NCBI GenBank assembly: GCA_018715645.1 | Contig: DVLE01000036.1 | Location: 50,670 to 114,669 of the forward strand | DNA from: Candidatus Merdisoma merdipullorum | Lineage (GTDB): Bacteria > Bacillota > Clostridia > Lachnospirales > Lachnospiraceae | DNA length: 64,000 nt | Direction of reading: 5' to 3' | In this document: piece after piece, positions 38,719 to 47,777 of the stretch | How the letters are laid out: each line of letters opens with the position of its first letter | Position numbering within the stretch: position 1 is the stretch's first letter | Position numbers and translations under genes: made by a program | The notes under the pieces: generated by a model | The model's input: only the letters and a program-made list of their open reading frames with translations | Told to the model about the DNA's origin: nothing | The model's database searches: none

Positions 38719-38758
38719 CCCTCAGTTGACAGGAGAGAGTGTCCTCGTCAACTGAGGG
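38719..38758 (+). promoter_or_regulatory. Leader hairpin before lpd
   Basis: Perfect 12-bp inverted repeat CCCTCAGTTGAC / GTCAACTGAGGG around a 16-base loop, ending 21 bases before the lpd start. No T-run, so not a terminator; it could be an operator or an RNA element. Confidence 0.6.
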
Positions 38759-38779
38759 CAAGAACAGGAGGAAAGGAAA

Positions 38780-40147
38780 ATGCAGGAATTTGACGTAATC
38801 GTCGTCGGCGGAGGGCCGGCCGGCTACAACTGCGCGGAGTACGCGGCGCATCACGGAAAGAGCGTAATGCTGGTGGAAAAGAAGAATTTGGGCGGAACCT
38901 GCCTGAATGTGGGATGTATTCCTACCAAGACCTTTTTGTATGCGTCAAAGATGTATCATTATGCAAGCGGAAGCGGCGCAGCCTACGGCGTAACCGTGGA
39001 CGGCGATGTGACTGTAGATCAGGCTGCAGTCGTGAAGAAGAAGGATGAGGTCGTGAAAACCCTGGTACAGGGCGTGGGAGCGGGACTTCGCCGCGCGAAG
39101 GTGAAGGTTGTGAACGGTACGGGAAAGATCGGAAAAATGGACGGAAAGCTTACCGTCACTGTGGGAGAAGAAACCTACGCGGCGACGGATCTGATCCTGG
39201 CTACCGGATCTTCTCCGGCTGTTCCGCCTATCGAGGGCGTAAAGGAAGGCATGGCTGACGGCACCGTGATGACCAGCGACGAGATCCTGGATATGACAGA
39301 GATTCCTGCCAAGCTGCTCATCGTGGGCGGCGGCGTTATCGGCTTTGAGATGGCCGCTTATTTCCAGGAGGTAGGTTCCAAAGTGACGGTCATCGAGATG
39401 CTGGACAAGGTACTTGGTCCCAATGACCGCGAAGTCAGCCAGCTTCTGCAGAAGGAGATGGAGAAGAAGGGCGTGACTTTCTATCTGTCCAGCAGCGTGA
39501 AAAAGGTATCCGGAGGAGTGGTGACCTTTGAGAAGGACGGAAAGATCGATGTAGCCGCTTATGATAAGGCGCTGATGTGCGTGGGACGCCGTGCCAACAG
39601 CAGCATCGAGGGCCTGGAAGAACTCGGCGTACAGGTGGAGCGCGGCGCTATTGTGACGGACGAGCATATGCAGACGAACGTACCCCATGTATACGCGGTC
39701 GGCGATGTAAACGGCAAGGTTATGCTGGCCCATGTGGGATACCGGGAAGGCGAAGCGGCCGTAAATCACATCCTTGGCAAAGAGGATGCCATGAGCTACG
39801 ACGCGATCAGCGGCGTGGTCTATACGAATCCGGAGGCGGCCTTTGTGGGAATGTCCGAGGAGCAGGCGAAGGCTTCCGGCGTGTCTTACAAGGTAAAGAA
39901 GGCGTCCATCAACATGAGCGGCCGTCATATCGCTGAAAATGGCCTTAGCAGCGGCCTGTGCAAGCTGATCGTCAATACGGAGAAGAATACGCTGATTGGA
40001 GCGGCTCTGATGTCCTCCTATGCTTCCGAGTATATTTATTCACTGGCGCTGATGATCGATCTGCAGGTTCCGGTGGATCGCATTCTGCGCACCGTATTCC
40101 CGCACCCGACTGTGTGCGAGGTAATCCGGGAAACTTTGCTTGGCTGA
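38780..40147 (+). CDS. lpd: Dihydrolipoyl dehydrogenase
   Basis: 455 residues. E3 component that reoxidises lipoamide with NAD+. FAD site 'GGGPAGYNCAEYAA', redox disulfide 'GGTCLNVGCIPTK', NAD site 'LIVGGGVIGFEMA', and catalytic His-Glu near the end ('VFPHPTVCEVI'). It probably serves the acetoin-dehydrogenase-like E1/E2 operon at 44.2-47.4 kb, or the glycine cleavage system. Own consensus promoter and structured leader. Confidence 0.95.
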   Translation: MQEFDVIVVGGGPAGYNCAEYAAHHGKSVMLVEKKNLGGTCLNVGCIPTKTFLYASKMYHYASGSGAAYGVTVDGDVTVDQAAVVKKKDEVVKTLVQGVGAGLRRAKVKVVNGTGKIGKMDGKLTVTVGEETYAATDLILATGSSPAVPPIEGVKEGMADGTVMTSDEILDMTEIPAKLLIVGGGVIGFEMAAYFQEVGSKVTVIEMLDKVLGPNDREVSQLLQKEMEKKGVTFYLSSSVKKVSGGVVTFEKDGKIDVAAYDKALMCVGRRANSSIEGLEELGVQVERGAIVTDEHMQTNVPHVYAVGDVNGKVMLAHVGYREGEAAVNHILGKEDAMSYDAISGVVYTNPEAAFVGMSEEQAKASGVSYKVKKASINMSGRHIAENGLSSGLCKLIVNTEKNTLIGAALMSSYASEYIYSLALMIDLQVPVDRILRTVFPHPTVCEVIRETLLG

Positions 40148-40187
40148 CAGCAGTCTGCCTGGCGGCAGGGCTGCGGTTTATGACATA

Positions 40188-40248
40188 CAGAAGGACCGGG
40201 GACTGCGGTCTGTGGGATATACACAGGCCGCCGCTCCTGGTCCTTCTG
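40188..40248 (+). repeat. Large imperfect hairpin after lpd
   Basis: CAGAAGGACC (40188-40197) pairs with GGTCCTTCTG (40239-40248); inside are GCGG/CCGC and CTGTG/CACAG (40210-40214 and 40222-40226). About 61 bases, no T-run after it. May be a processing or weak termination structure. Confidence 0.6.
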
Positions 40249-40291
40249 GTAAAATTAAAAAAATGTTCACAATAAATTTCAAATCCAGGGC

Positions 40292-40319
40292 TTGATTTTT
40301 CGATTGAAGATAGTATAGA
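40292..40319 (+). promoter_or_regulatory. Promoter of the mgtA leader
   Basis: TTGATT (40292-40297), 16 bases, TATAGA (40314-40319). Predicted start near 40326, leaving about 360 bases before mgtA. Confidence 0.6.
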
Positions 40320-40325
40320 ATATTA

Positions 40326-40683
40326 CTGTTCAAGGCGGCAGGAAGCATGGACTGCTTCGTGCGCAGGAACAGGAAACAAGAAAACAAACCTGTAATCTTT
40401 CAGTGAAAAAGGAAGGTGAATTTAGGTGGAAGGTTGTAAAGGCCGAAGTTGGGAAACAGACAAAGCGGTGAAGCGTCATACGGAAAGAACTCACTTACGG
40501 CAGATACGACGGACTGCCGTTGGTTCTCTGTGTTCTTTTACTGAAGGAGGTTTTGACTGACAGGTTATTTGCGTAAGTTAAAATCACAGATGACAGCCCA
40601 CCGCCGCAGGAAATTATTTTCGGGCGGTATTTTTATGCCCTTTTTCCGTCTGTTTCCTCCATTCAGAAATGGAGGTAAGTATC
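40326..40683 (+). promoter_or_regulatory. Long structured 5' leader of mgtA, candidate cis-regulatory RNA
   Basis: No gene is seen here. Hairpins: GAAGCA/TGCTTC (40342-40358); ACGGCAG/CTGCCGT (40497-40520) enclosed by AGAAC/GTTCT (40486-40527); a terminator-like ACCGCC/GGCGGT (40600-40628) with ATTTTT; and CCTCCATT/AATGGAGG (40656-40675), which buries the mgtA ribosome site. Mg2+ transporter genes often have such leaders, but I could not match the M-box core (no GGTGAGGCTCC), nor the NiCo or yybP-ykoY patterns. Confidence 0.55.
40600..40634 (+). terminator. Terminator-like hairpin in the mgtA leader
   Basis: 6-bp stem ACCGCC / GGCGGT followed by ATTTTT, 50 bases before mgtA. Suits premature termination control. 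Confidence 0.55.
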
Positions 40684-43410
40684 ATGAAGAACATTTTCAG
40701 AATGAATCTCATCAGAAACAGGGCGGCGGCAGCCGGAGAACTCCAGGGAAGCCGGAATGGCTCCGATACGATTTGGCTCAGGATGGCAGCCATGGAGGAA
40801 GCGGAAATATACGAGGAGCTGGAGAGCTATCCGGAGGGACTTACCAGGGAGCAGGCGAAAGAGCTTCTGGAGAGGAACGGGGAGAACCGGATTTCCCAGG
40901 GAGAAAAGACATCCTGGGCAAAAAGGGTGAGGGATGCCTTTGTAAATCCTTTTACGCTGATTCTTCTGGTTCTGGCCCTTGTGTCTCTGTTTACGGAAGT
41001 GATCTGGGCGGAGGCAGGAGAAAAAAATCCGGTCACCGTCATCGTTATCATGGCCATGGTATTTATATCGGGGATTCTGCGTCTGACGCAGGAGACGCGC
41101 AGCGGCAACGCTGCGGCAAGACTTTCCCGGATGCTTTGCACCACGGCCTGCGTGGAGCGCATGGGAGAGGGAAGAAAAGAGATCCCCATTGAGGAAATTG
41201 TGGCGGGCGATATTGTGTATCTGGCGGCGGGCGATATGCTTCCGGCAGATCTGCGTATACTGGAAGCGAAGGATCTGTTTGTGAGCCAGTCTGCGCTGAC
41301 AGGAGAGAGCGGACCGGTGGAGAAAACGGGACTTCCCGACAGGGGAGAGGCGCCGGCTCTCTGGAAAAACTGTCTTGCGTTTATGGGAAGCAATGTGGTA
41401 AGCGGCAGTGCGAAGGGAATTGTGATTGCCACCGGCGATGGTACGCTTCTGGGAGGCATGGCCGGCCGGCTGGAAGTAAAACGGACGGAGACTTCCTTTG
41501 AAAAGGGAGTAAATTCCGTATCGTGGCTTCTGATTCGTCTGATGCTGATTATGGTTCCTGTCGTTCTGTTCCTGAACGGTTTTGTGAAGGGGAACTGGCT
41601 CCATGCAATCCTGTTCGCCATTTCCATCGCCATTGGACTGACGCCGGAAATGCTGCCTGTGATCATCACCACCTGCCTGGCCAAGGGAGCGGTATCCATG
41701 AGCCGCCATAAGGTGATTATGAAGGATCTGAACGCGATTCAGAATCTGGGCTCCATGGATGTGCTGTGCACCGACAAGACAGGCACCTTAACCCAGGATA
41801 AGATCGTTCTGGAGCGTCACCTGAACGTAGACGGGGAGGAGGACGACCGGATTCTGCGTCACGCGTTCCTGAACAGCTGGTATCAGACGGGCCTTAAGAA
41901 TCTTTTGGATCGGGCCATCATTGAGCGTACGCAGGTGCTTATGTCCAAAAACGCGGAACTTCAGGATCTGGATAAGATTTATACAAAGGTTGACGAGATT
42001 CCCTTTGACTTTGAACGCCGCCGCATGAGCGTCGTGGTAGAGGAAAAGAATGGGAAGACCCAGCTTATCACCAAGGGAGCCGTCGAGGAAATGCTGGAAG
42101 TCTGCTCTTTTGCGGAGTATCAGGGAGAGATTATACCGCTGACCGGGCAGATGCGCGAAAAGGTGAAAAAGTGCGCGGATGAACTGAATCAGAGGGGCAT
42201 GCGTGTGCTTGGGCTTGCTCAGAAGACGAATCCTGCTCCTGTGGGAGCGTTCTTGGCGGAAGATGAAAAGGATATGGTTCTGATCGGATACCTGGCCTTT
42301 CTGGATCTGCCGAAGACGACTACGGCGGACGCGATAGAGGCCCTCCACCGCTGCGGCGTGGATGTGAAGGTTCTGACCGGAGACAACGAAAAGGTGACGC
42401 GCTGTATCTGTGAGATGGTGGGGATCCCCGCAGGACAGATTCTGCTGGGCGAGGAGATAGAGACTCTCGACGATGGGGAGCTTGCAGACAGGGCGGAGAA
42501 CATTTCCGTCTTTGCAAAGCTGTCACCGGAACAGAAAGCGCGGGTAGTGGAGGCTCTGCGCGCGAACGGACACTGCGTGGGCTATCTGGGCGACGGCATC
42601 AATGACAGCGCGGCCATGAAAGCGTCTGACGTAGGAATCTCCGTGGACAACGCTGTGGACATTGCAAAGGAATGCGCCCAGGTGATCCTGCTGGAGAAGG
42701 ATCTGCTGGTGCTGGAACAGGGTGTGCTGGAAGGACGCAAGGTATACGCGAATATGATGAAATACATCAAGCTTACGGCGGCATCCAATTTTGGAAATAT
42801 GTTTTCCGTACTGGCGGCGTCTGTGTTCCTGCCCTTTCTCCCCATGGAGGCGGTTCAGATTCTGCTGCTGAACCTGGTGTATGATATTTCCTGCGCGGCC
42901 ATTCCCTGGGATGGGGTGGATGAGGAATTTCTCCAAAAGCCCTGCCGCTGGGACGCCGAATCCGTCGGGAAGTTCATGTTCCGCATAGGACCTGTCAGTT
43001 CTGTTTTTGACATACTGACCTTTTTGGTGATGTATTTTGTAATCTGCCCCGCTGTGTACGGGGGAGGATACCATACGCTGGATGCGGTGTCGCAGGCGGG
43101 CTTTGCGGCTCTCTTTCAGACAGGCTGGTTTGTAGAGTCTATGTGGAGCCAGACCCTCGTCATTCATCTGATCCGGACCAGGCGTATTCCTTTCATCCAG
43201 AGCCGCGCTTCTGCTCCCGTGATGTGGTCTACGTTCCTGGCGATTGGAGCGCTGACGGTCCTGCCCTTCCTGCCGCTTCGGGCAGGCTTTGAGCTTACTG
43301 TTCTGCCGGCTGTGTATTTTCCGTGGCTGGCGCTGATTGTAGCAGGATATATGGCGGCCATGACGCTGGTGAAAACGCGCTATATCAGGAAATACGGGGA
43401 ACTGCTGTGA
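40684..43410 (+). CDS. mgtA: Magnesium-translocating P-type ATPase
   Basis: 908 residues. Imports Mg2+ at the cost of ATP. P3B-type features: N-terminal extension, '[14 protein letters not shown]' actuator loop, phosphorylation site 'CTDKTGTLT', hinge '[18 protein letters not shown]', and ten membrane helices with a large C-terminal block ('[17 protein letters not shown]'). The start at 40684 follows GGAGG (40671-40675), which is itself paired in a hairpin. Expression is therefore likely controlled in the leader. Confidence 0.95.
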   Translation: MKNIFRMNLIRNRAAAAGELQGSRNGSDTIWLRMAAMEEAEIYEELESYPEGLTREQAKELLERNGENRISQGEKTSWAKRVRDAFVNPFTLILLVLALVSLFTEVIWAEAGEKNPVTVIVIMAMVFISGILRLTQETRSGNAAARLSRMLCTTACVERMGEGRKEIPIEEIVAGDIVYLAAGDMLPADLRILEAKDLFVSQSALTGESGPVEKTGLPDRGEAPALWKNCLAFMGSNVVSGSAKGIVIATGDGTLLGGMAGRLEVKRTETSFEKGVNSVSWLLIRLMLIMVPVVLFLNGFVKGNWLHAILFAISIAIGLTPEMLPVIITTCLAKGAVSMSRHKVIMKDLNAIQNLGSMDVLCTDKTGTLTQDKIVLERHLNVDGEEDDRILRHAFLNSWYQTGLKNLLDRAIIERTQVLMSKNAELQDLDKIYTKVDEIPFDFERRRMSVVVEEKNGKTQLITKGAVEEMLEVCSFAEYQGEIIPLTGQMREKVKKCADELNQRGMRVLGLAQKTNPAPVGAFLAEDEKDMVLIGYLAFLDLPKTTTADAIEALHRCGVDVKVLTGDNEKVTRCICEMVGIPAGQILLGEEIETLDDGELADRAENISVFAKLSPEQKARVVEALRANGHCVGYLGDGINDSAAMKASDVGISVDNAVDIAKECAQVILLEKDLLVLEQGVLEGRKVYANMMKYIKLTAASNFGNMFSVLAASVFLPFLPMEAVQILLLNLVYDISCAAIPWDGVDEEFLQKPCRWDAESVGKFMFRIGPVSSVFDILTFLVMYFVICPAVYGGGYHTLDAVSQAGFAALFQTGWFVESMWSQTLVIHLIRTRRIPFIQSRASAPVMWSTFLAIGALTVLPFLPLRAGFELTVLPAVYFPWLALIVAGYMAAMTLVKTRYIRKYGELL

Positions 43411-43429
43411 ATTTTTAGAGGAAAGACTT

Positions 43430-44197
43430 ATGACAGAAGAACTTATGGCCCGCCATACAGGAAATGCGGGAATCGTGATTTACGGGAAAGGCCAGGCGGC
43501 CATCGGCATCGATGTGTTCTGCCGGGATCGGAAAGGACTTTACGAGGATACGCCAAAGGAGGAGAGGCGTCTGCTTCTGACTGCGATAGAGAGCAGAGAG
43601 CTGAAAACACTGGTGTTTACCCATGAACATGGCGATCATTTCTGCCTGGAGGATGTGCTGGAAGCTCTGCGCAGAAATCCGGAACTTCGGATTATTTCCA
43701 CGGGTGAGGTGATCCGAAGAATCCGGGAACAGGAAGAAAGTCTGGGGGTATTGACGGCTGTTTCTCCGGAGGAGACAGGCTTTGTCGAGGCCGGGCTTTC
43801 GGAACCCGGCATGAAGCTCAAGCTTTTTAACAGTCCCCACATGGGGGAGCAGTTCGCGGATGTCCAGAATCTCGTCTGTCTCCTGGAGGCAGGCGGAAAG
43901 AGACTTCTGCTGCCGGGAGACGCAAGACCGGATGGGGAACTGTTTTCCCGTACGGCTCTCTGGTCTCCTGTGATCGACTGGATGATCGCGCCCTTTCCGC
44001 TTTTGGGACTGCCTTCGTCGCGGAAAAAGATCGCGGCGTCTCTTACCCTTCGCCATGTGCTGGCGGTACATCTGCCCCGGCCGGAAAAAGACGCGCACGG
44101 CTGGCGTGAGAGCGCCGTAAAGGTCTGCGAGAGGGCAAAAGACGGGCTGCCCATGCCGATATTTGCAGGACAGCCCGGAAAAACGTATGTGATTTGA
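43430..44197 (+). CDS. MBL-fold metallohydrolase
   Basis: 255 residues. The zinc-binding signature HEHGDH lies at about residues 65-70 ('VFTHEHGDHFCLEDVLEAL'). 'LLPGDARPDGELF' supplies the bridging Asp. Closest in style to RomA/UlaG-like phosphodiesterase or lactonase relatives; substrate unknown. It starts 19 bases after mgtA and may be cotranscribed. Convergent with the E2 gene. Confidence 0.88.
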   Translation: MTEELMARHTGNAGIVIYGKGQAAIGIDVFCRDRKGLYEDTPKEERRLLLTAIESRELKTLVFTHEHGDHFCLEDVLEALRRNPELRIISTGEVIRRIREQEESLGVLTAVSPEETGFVEAGLSEPGMKLKLFNSPHMGEQFADVQNLVCLLEAGGKRLLLPGDARPDGELFSRTALWSPVIDWMIAPFPLLGLPSSRKKIAASLTLRHVLAVHLPRPEKDAHGWRESAVKVCERAKDGLPMPIFAGQPGKTYVI

Positions 44198-44229
44198 TTT
44201 TGAGGGAAAAACCGGAACGCTTACTGCGT

Positions 44230-45450
44230 TCAAAGCAGCAGGCCGGGATTTTCCAGCAGTTCCTTGATGCGGCGCAGGAAAAGGGCGGCCGGAGCGCCAT
44301 CCACAATCCGGTGATCGTAGGTCAGGGAAAGCTGCATCAGCGGACGTATCACAAGCTCGTCGTTTCGTACGGCGGGCTTTTTTTCCATCTTTCCTACGGC
44401 GAGGATTCCGGCCTCCGGTTTGTTGATGATGGCGGTAAAGCTTTCAATGTCGTACATACCGAGGTTGCTGATGGTAAAGGTACCTCCGGTAAGCTCGTCT
44501 GGCATGAGGCGGTTTTCCTTCGCGCGGGAAGACAGATCCTGGCTGCGCCGGGAGATCTCCTGCAGGGATAAAAGGTGCGCGTCCTGGATCACAGGAACTA
44601 AAAGCCCCTGCTCGGTGGCCACGGCGACTCCGATGTTTACATAATCCCGGACCGTGATGAAGGAGTCGTCCATTGTGGCGTTCATCATGGGGAACTCTGT
44701 CAGAGCCTTTGCGGTACAGCGGATGACAATATCGTTGTAGCTGACCTTTATATCTCTGGCCTTTAACTGTTCCCTCAGACGTACCGCTTCCGACATATCC
44801 ACGGTCAGCCGATGGGAGGCCTGCGCCAGTGTTCCAAGGCTGTCCAGCATTCTCCGGGCGATGATCCGGCGCATATTGGTGATCGGAATCTGACGTGTCT
44901 TTCCTTCAGCTCCTTTTGACGGCGCTGCCTGAGCGGCGGCCTTCAGGACGTCGCGTTCGATGATCAGGCCGTCCGGTCCGCTGCCTTCCAGAGCACGGTA
45001 ATCGATTCCTTTTTCCTGGGCTGTAGTTCTGGCCCTTGGTGAAGAAAAGATCCGTTCCTGCGAGGTCTCAGGAGAGGCCTTGGATGCCGGGATTTCCGCA
45101 GCAGGTTCCGAGACGCTGTCCGTGGTATTGGCTGCGGAACCGGCAGATTCCGCGCTGTCTGCGGGAGCTTTCGCGCCCGGATTGCCGGCAAGAATATCCT
45201 CGTAGTTTTCTCCTGGTTCTCCAACCACAGCGATGGGAGAGGCGACTTCCGCGATTTCGTCTTCCTGACAGAGAATTTTTAAAAGAGTTCCGCTGCAGGG
45301 AGCGTCGATGGTGATGGCCAGCTTATCCGTCTCCATTTCAAAAAGGGGCTCGCCTTCTTTGATTTCCTGACCTTCCGCAGCAAGCCAGGAGGTGATCATG
45401 CCTTCTGTCATTTGAAGCCCCTGTTTGGGCATTATAATGATTTCACCCAT
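44230..45450 (-). CDS. acoC: Dihydrolipoamide acetyltransferase (E2)
   Basis: 406 residues. Core of the 2-oxoacid/acetoin dehydrogenase complex. One N-terminal lipoyl domain with Lys43 in 'METDK'; an acidic Ala/Ser linker; an E3-binding domain ('SSPRARTTAQEKGIDYRALE'); and the acetyltransferase domain ending with catalytic 'YDHRIVDGA'. E3 would be recruited from the separate lpd gene. Twelve bases after the E1beta stop. Calling it acoC rests on its E1 partners; pyruvate dehydrogenase E2 is the alternative. Confidence 0.9.
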   Translation of the reverse strand: MGEIIIMPKQGLQMTEGMITSWLAAEGQEIKEGEPLFEMETDKLAITIDAPCSGTLLKILCQEDEIAEVASPIAVVGEPGENYEDILAGNPGAKAPADSAESAGSAANTTDSVSEPAAEIPASKASPETSQERIFSSPRARTTAQEKGIDYRALEGSGPDGLIIERDVLKAAAQAAPSKGAEGKTRQIPITNMRRIIARRMLDSLGTLAQASHRLTVDMSEAVRLREQLKARDIKVSYNDIVIRCTAKALTEFPMMNATMDDSFITVRDYVNIGVAVATEQGLLVPVIQDAHLLSLQEISRRSQDLSSRAKENRLMPDELTGGTFTISNLGMYDIESFTAIINKPEAGILAVGKMEKKPAVRNDELVIRPLMQLSLTYDHRIVDGAPAALFLRRIKELLENPGLLL

Positions 45451-45462
45451 ATCGTAATCCTC

Positions 45463-46446
45463 CTATGCTTTGTAGAGAACCGACTTTGCGGCTCTTACAA
45501 TATCTTCCACCTGCGGTGTCGCAGCGTTTTCCAGGCCGAGATTAAAGGGAAGGGGGCAGGGAGCGGCTCCCAGTCTCACAGGCGGAGCGTCCAGATAGGG
45601 AAAGGCTTCCTCTGTCACCTGGGCGGCGATCTCGGCTCCCCAGCCGGCGGTTCTGTGGGCCTCATGTACGACGACGAGGCGGCCGGTCTTCTTTACGGAC
45701 GCGGTGATGGTATCCATATCCAGAGGAACCAAGGTGCGCGGATCGATAACCTCCGCACTGATTCCCTGCTTTTCCAGTTCCTCAGCAGCCTTCAGGGCGC
45801 GTCCCACATAGAGAAGATTGGCCACAATGGTCACGTCGGTACCTGGCCGTTTGACGTCGCATTTTCCAAAGGGAAGCGAAAATTCCGGATCGTCGGGAAC
45901 CTCACCTTTCTGGGAGTAAAGCGCTTTGTGCTCAAAGAACATGACGGGATTGTCGTCCCGGATCGCGGTTCTGAGAAGGCCTGCGGCGTCGGCGGGAGTG
46001 GAGGGGCAGACCACCTTCAGTCCCGGAAAATGCATGAAAATCGTTTCTACAGACTGGGAATGGGTGGCGGCGTTTCCACGGCCGATCCCTTCCTGTCCCC
46101 GGATTACCAGCGGAATCTTTGCGTTGCCGCCGAAGATATACCGTGTCTTGGCTACCTGATTCAGGATTTGATCCATGGCCACATAAGTAAAATCCATGTA
46201 CATCAGCTCCACGACGGGCCTCATGCCCGCGCAGGCGGCTCCGAGGCCGACGCCTACGAAGCTGGCTTCTGAAATCGGGGTGTTCCGGATTCTTTCGGTT
46301 CCAAATTCTTTATACAGATCTCTGGTGCAGCCAAAGATACCTCCAAGGGTTTCCACGTCCTCGCCCATGACGAATACGCGCTCATCCCGGCGCATTTCCT
46401 CGGCCAGCACATCACGGATAGCTGTTGCGTAGGTCTTGATACTCAT
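45463..46446 (-). CDS. acoB: Acetoin/pyruvate dehydrogenase E1 beta subunit
   Basis: 327 residues. Transketolase-fold beta subunit with 'YATAIRDVLAEEMRRDERVF', 'GEDVETLGGIFGCTRDLY', 'GMRPVVELMYMDF' and 'GWGAEIAAQVTEEAF'. The ATG at 46446 overlaps the E1alpha stop as ATGA. The longer frame to 46719 runs inside the alpha gene and is not used. Forms an alpha2beta2 tetramer with its neighbour. Confidence 0.93.
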   Translation of the reverse strand: MSIKTYATAIRDVLAEEMRRDERVFVMGEDVETLGGIFGCTRDLYKEFGTERIRNTPISEASFVGVGLGAACAGMRPVVELMYMDFTYVAMDQILNQVAKTRYIFGGNAKIPLVIRGQEGIGRGNAATHSQSVETIFMHFPGLKVVCPSTPADAAGLLRTAIRDDNPVMFFEHKALYSQKGEVPDDPEFSLPFGKCDVKRPGTDVTIVANLLYVGRALKAAEELEKQGISAEVIDPRTLVPLDMDTITASVKKTGRLVVVHEAHRTAGWGAEIAAQVTEEAFPYLDAPPVRLGAAPCPLPFNLGLENAATPQVEDIVRAAKSVLYKA

Positions 46447-47417
46447 TCGGCGTTCCCTCCTTCGTAGTATACGTCGTCCAATAGATGCGCGGGATCGGGT
46501 TCCGGGCTGTTCAGAGCAAAGTCCGCAGCCTTTTCTGCTTCCTCCGCAGCCGCTCTTTCTATAGCGTCCAGCTCGTCCGGTGAAAACAGTCCCTGCTCCA
46601 GCAGCTTGGCGCGGTAGCGTTTGATGGGGCATTTCTGCTTCCATTCCTCCACTTCTTCCCTTGTCCGGTAGGGCTGGGGATCTCCGGTCCAGTGTCCCAT
46701 AAAGCGATAGGTCTTGCATTCGATGAGGGTCGGTCCCTGGCCTGATACTGCCCGTGTGTATGCGGCATGGAAAGCCTCGTCGATGGCTTCCACATCATTG
46801 CCGTCCACCGTGACGCCTGGCATATCGTATGCGGCTGCCCGTACGCTGATGTCTTTTACGGAAGTTGACTGCCATGTGGGAACTGAAATGCCGTACAGAT
46901 TGTTTTCGCATACGAAAATGACAGGAAGCTTCCAGACGGCCGCCATGTTCAGGGATTCATGAAAGGTCCCCTCGTTGGACGCCCCGTCTCCGAAAAACGA
47001 GACGCTTACGTGGCCGTTGTTCTGCATCTTGCAGGCCAGAGCCGCTCCGGCGGCGATGGGAATGCCGCCGCCTACGATCGCGTTGGCTCCCAGATTACCC
47101 TTTGACAGATCTGCGATGTGCATGGATCCGCCGCGCCCTTTGCAGTAACCTGTGGCCTTGCCCATAAGCTCCGCCATAGCCCGATCCAGGGCGGCGCCCT
47201 TGGCGATACAGTGGCCGTGTCCCCGGTGCGTGCTGGAAATATAATCCTCATCTGTCAGATAGGAGCAGATGGTGGCGGCTACCGCCTCCTCCCCTATGTA
47301 CAGGTGCACGGAACCGCGAAGCTTATCAGCCTCAAAAAGCGAGAGAGCCTTCAGTTCAAAGCTGCGGATACGGTTCATGGTTTCGTAGATCAGGCGCGCC
47401 CGTTCCTTTTCAATCAT
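46443..47417 (-). CDS. acoA: Acetoin/pyruvate dehydrogenase E1 alpha subunit
   Basis: 324 residues. Binds thiamine diphosphate: 'GDGASNEGTFHESLNMAAVW' is the TPP motif. 'STHRGHGHCIAKGA' and 'GYCKGRGGSMHIAD' match AcoA of acetoin dehydrogenase better than the longer PdhA type. It would cleave acetoin to acetaldehyde and acetyl-CoA, or decarboxylate a 2-oxoacid. First gene of the acoABC-like operon; ribosome site AAGGAGGACATC before the ATG. Confidence 0.92.
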   Translation of the reverse strand: MIEKERARLIYETMNRIRSFELKALSLFEADKLRGSVHLYIGEEAVAATICSYLTDEDYISSTHRGHGHCIAKGAALDRAMAELMGKATGYCKGRGGSMHIADLSKGNLGANAIVGGGIPIAAGAALACKMQNNGHVSVSFFGDGASNEGTFHESLNMAAVWKLPVIFVCENNLYGISVPTWQSTSVKDISVRAAAYDMPGVTVDGNDVEAIDEAFHAAYTRAVSGQGPTLIECKTYRFMGHWTGDPQPYRTREEVEEWKQKCPIKRYRAKLLEQGLFSPDELDAIERAAAEEAEKAADFALNSPEPDPAHLLDDVYYEGGNAE

Positions 47418-47564
47418 GAAGATGTCCTCCTTTCGATTTGTGCAAATAGCACTTAATTTTTTGAAATTTTAATAAAAAAATCGGATCACATTATACAAAA
47501 TACATAAAAATTTTTAAAAAGTGATAAATATACTGGCAAAAATACTGATAACATGTTAGAATAA

Positions 47565-47591
47565 ATTATCAAGTACTAAATGGTCAGACCA
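47565..47591 (-). promoter_or_regulatory. Possible promoter of the E1-E2 operon overlapping the operator
   Basis: Read leftward: TTGGTC, 16 bases, GATAAT (47570-47565). The -35 lies inside the TGGT-N3-ACCA operator. A second candidate -10, TATAAT at 47495-47490, is nearer to the gene. Which is used is unknown. Confidence 0.45.
47581..47591. promoter_or_regulatory. FadR/PdhR-type operator TGGT-CAG-ACCA
   Basis: TGGTCAGACCA with A/T flanks (AAA before, ATTTT after) fits the TGGT-N3-ACCA dyad of GntR/FCD regulators such as PdhR. It lies between the divergent E1alpha and gntR genes. The rest of this 360-base gap is AT-rich and holds a CCGATTC-G-GAATCGG palindrome (47673-47687). Confidence 0.7.
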
Positions 47592-47684
47592 ATTTTCTGG
47601 TTTCATAGTAACACCTGTTTCTTTGTTTTGCAAGCGTTTTTTTCTGAATTGAGAAAAAGATGCGGATGTTTCCCGATTCGGAAT

Positions 47685-47697
47685 CGGCTGTGAATAG
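47685..47697 (+). repeat. Second copy of the CGGCTGTGAATAG intergenic motif
   Basis: Identical over 13 bases to 6385-6397 and extending as (T/C)AA in both. Here it abuts the palindrome CCGATTC-G-GAATCGG rather than its own inverted arm. Confidence 0.5.
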
Positions 47698-47777
47698 CAA
47701 CAAAAAGATTGCCAATTCACAACATTGAGGGTAAACTTAAAAGCAGTGATAATATGAATCGGGGACAGGTGGAACAA

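Noticed and set aside
40326..40683. M-box, NiCo or yybP-ykoY riboswitch before mgtA
   Set aside because: The conserved cores of these classes were not found by eye; left as an unassigned leader.
40569..41192. A 207-codon frame across the mgtA leader and start, with TTG start
   Set aside because: Overlaps mgtA out of frame for 500 bases; strongly repetitive Gly/Arg/Ser composition; the nearby GAAGGAGG is 18 bases away from its start.
45463..46719. Longer start for the E1 beta gene
   Set aside because: The extension lies wholly within the E1 alpha gene; the ATGA junction at 46446 is the natural start.
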